A DNA stretch of 6,096 nt from Acidobacteriota bacterium (GTDB taxonomy: Bacteria; Acidobacteriota; Vicinamibacteria; Vicinamibacterales; JAFNAJ01), in contig JAFNAJ010000169.1 in NCBI GenBank assembly GCA_017860085.1, forward strand, positions 1 to 6,096, in the 5' to 3' direction. The position numbers and the translations under genes were made by a program. A model generated the notes under the pieces. That model made no database searches. It had not been told where the DNA came from and was given only the letters and a program-made list of their open reading frames with translations. This document shows positions 5,800 to 6,096 of this stretch, piece by piece. How positions within the stretch are numbered: position 1 is the stretch's first letter; each line of letters opens with the position of its first letter.

Positions 5800-6096
5800 A
5801 TGGGGACGGCCACACCGGCACCCCGGCCGGTTGAACGATCTCAGACGAGCCGCGCGACGATGCATTCGGCGCTGGCGGTTGGCGGCATCGTGCTGGCGGC
5901 AGCGGTGGTGCTGGTCGCAATGGGACGCGTGCCCATCTGTCGGTGTGGCTACGTGAAGCTCTGGCACGGCGTCGTGCTGAGCTCCGAGACCTCCCAGCAC
6001 ATCTCGGACTGGTACACGTTCTCGCACATCATTCACGGGTTCGCGTTCTATGGGCTGCTCTGGCTGGCGGGCCGACGATGGCCGCTCGGCTCGAGG
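5800..6096 (+). CDS. DUF2585 family membrane protein, 3'-truncated by window edge
   Basis: The frame is open to the end of the window and gives 99 residues from the ATG at 5800. An in-frame ATG at 5860 lies just before the first membrane helix and is an equally possible start; neither has a strong Shine-Dalgarno. The sequence shows a membrane helix at about 22-41, then the family signature: MGRVPICRCGYVKLWHG (41-57), SSETSQHISDWYTFSH (61-76) and IHGFAFYGLLWLAG entering a second helix. DUF2585 proteins are multi-pass inner-membrane proteins of unknown function; the conserved Cys47, Cys49 and several His residues are typical of the family. The rest of the protein is outside the window. It is transcribed away from the transporter gene, with 146 bp between the two starts. 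There is no evidence of a functional link between them. Confidence 0.85.
   Translation, partial: MGTATPAPRPVERSQTSRATMHSALAVGGIVLAAAVVLVAMGRVPICRCGYVKLWHGVVLSSETSQHISDWYTFSHIIHGFAFYGLLWLAGRRWPLGSR

Noticed and set aside
5654..5920. N-terminal extension of the MOT1 transporter to 5920
   Set aside because: The added residues have no family motifs, are not hydrophobic and would overlap the divergent DUF2585 gene; the ATG at 5653 fits the family length.
5060..5956. 298-residue plus-strand open frame opposite the transporter
   Set aside because: Antisense to a well-conserved membrane protein; the Gln/His/Asp-rich translation reflects the complement of hydrophobic codons.

Overview
The window is a GC-rich, densely coding stretch of bacterial chromosome from a Gram-negative (diderm) organism. 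This is inferred from lipoproteins with outer-membrane-type sorting residues, periplasmic L,D-transpeptidases and an NlpE/HslJ-type envelope protein. High GC, very GC-biased third codon positions and the gene mix would fit an acidobacterium (for example Vicinamibacteria) or a similar soil lineage. That placement is a low-confidence impression. No RNA gene, mobile element, CRISPR array or integrase is visible.

Layout. (1) Bases 1-990, plus strand: the 3' part of an envelope protein with an NlpE-like region, a META/HslJ domain and a DUF4377 domain; its 5' end lies outside the window. (2) Bases 987-4284, minus strand: a tight four-gene cluster, in transcription order an alanine-rich helical lipoprotein (4284-3694), a membrane-anchored L,D-transpeptidase with a long helical stalk (3680-2484), a second membrane-anchored L,D-transpeptidase (2551-1733), and a second lipoprotein of unknown function (1718-987). 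The junctions are 13 nt, a 68-nt overlap and 14 nt. A consensus TATAAT, a leader hairpin and a strong Shine-Dalgarno precede the first gene. (3) Bases 4502-5653, minus strand: a MOT1-type molybdate/sulfate transporter. (4) Bases 5800-6096, plus strand: the 5' part of a DUF2585 membrane protein, divergent from the transporter across a 146-bp region with possible promoters and a 12-bp perfect palindrome.

How the genes may work together. The four minus-strand genes look like one cell-wall unit: two YkuD enzymes would make or edit peptidoglycan cross-links, or attach proteins to peptidoglycan, and two lipoproteins would act in the same periplasmic space. The first lipoprotein and the stalk of the first transpeptidase appear to share a helical module. 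The second lipoprotein carries a stretch resembling the opening strands of the YkuD fold but no catalytic motif. This operon is the best candidate for something undescribed, but its function is inferred from domains and order only. The transporter and the DUF2585 gene look like ordinary neighbours.
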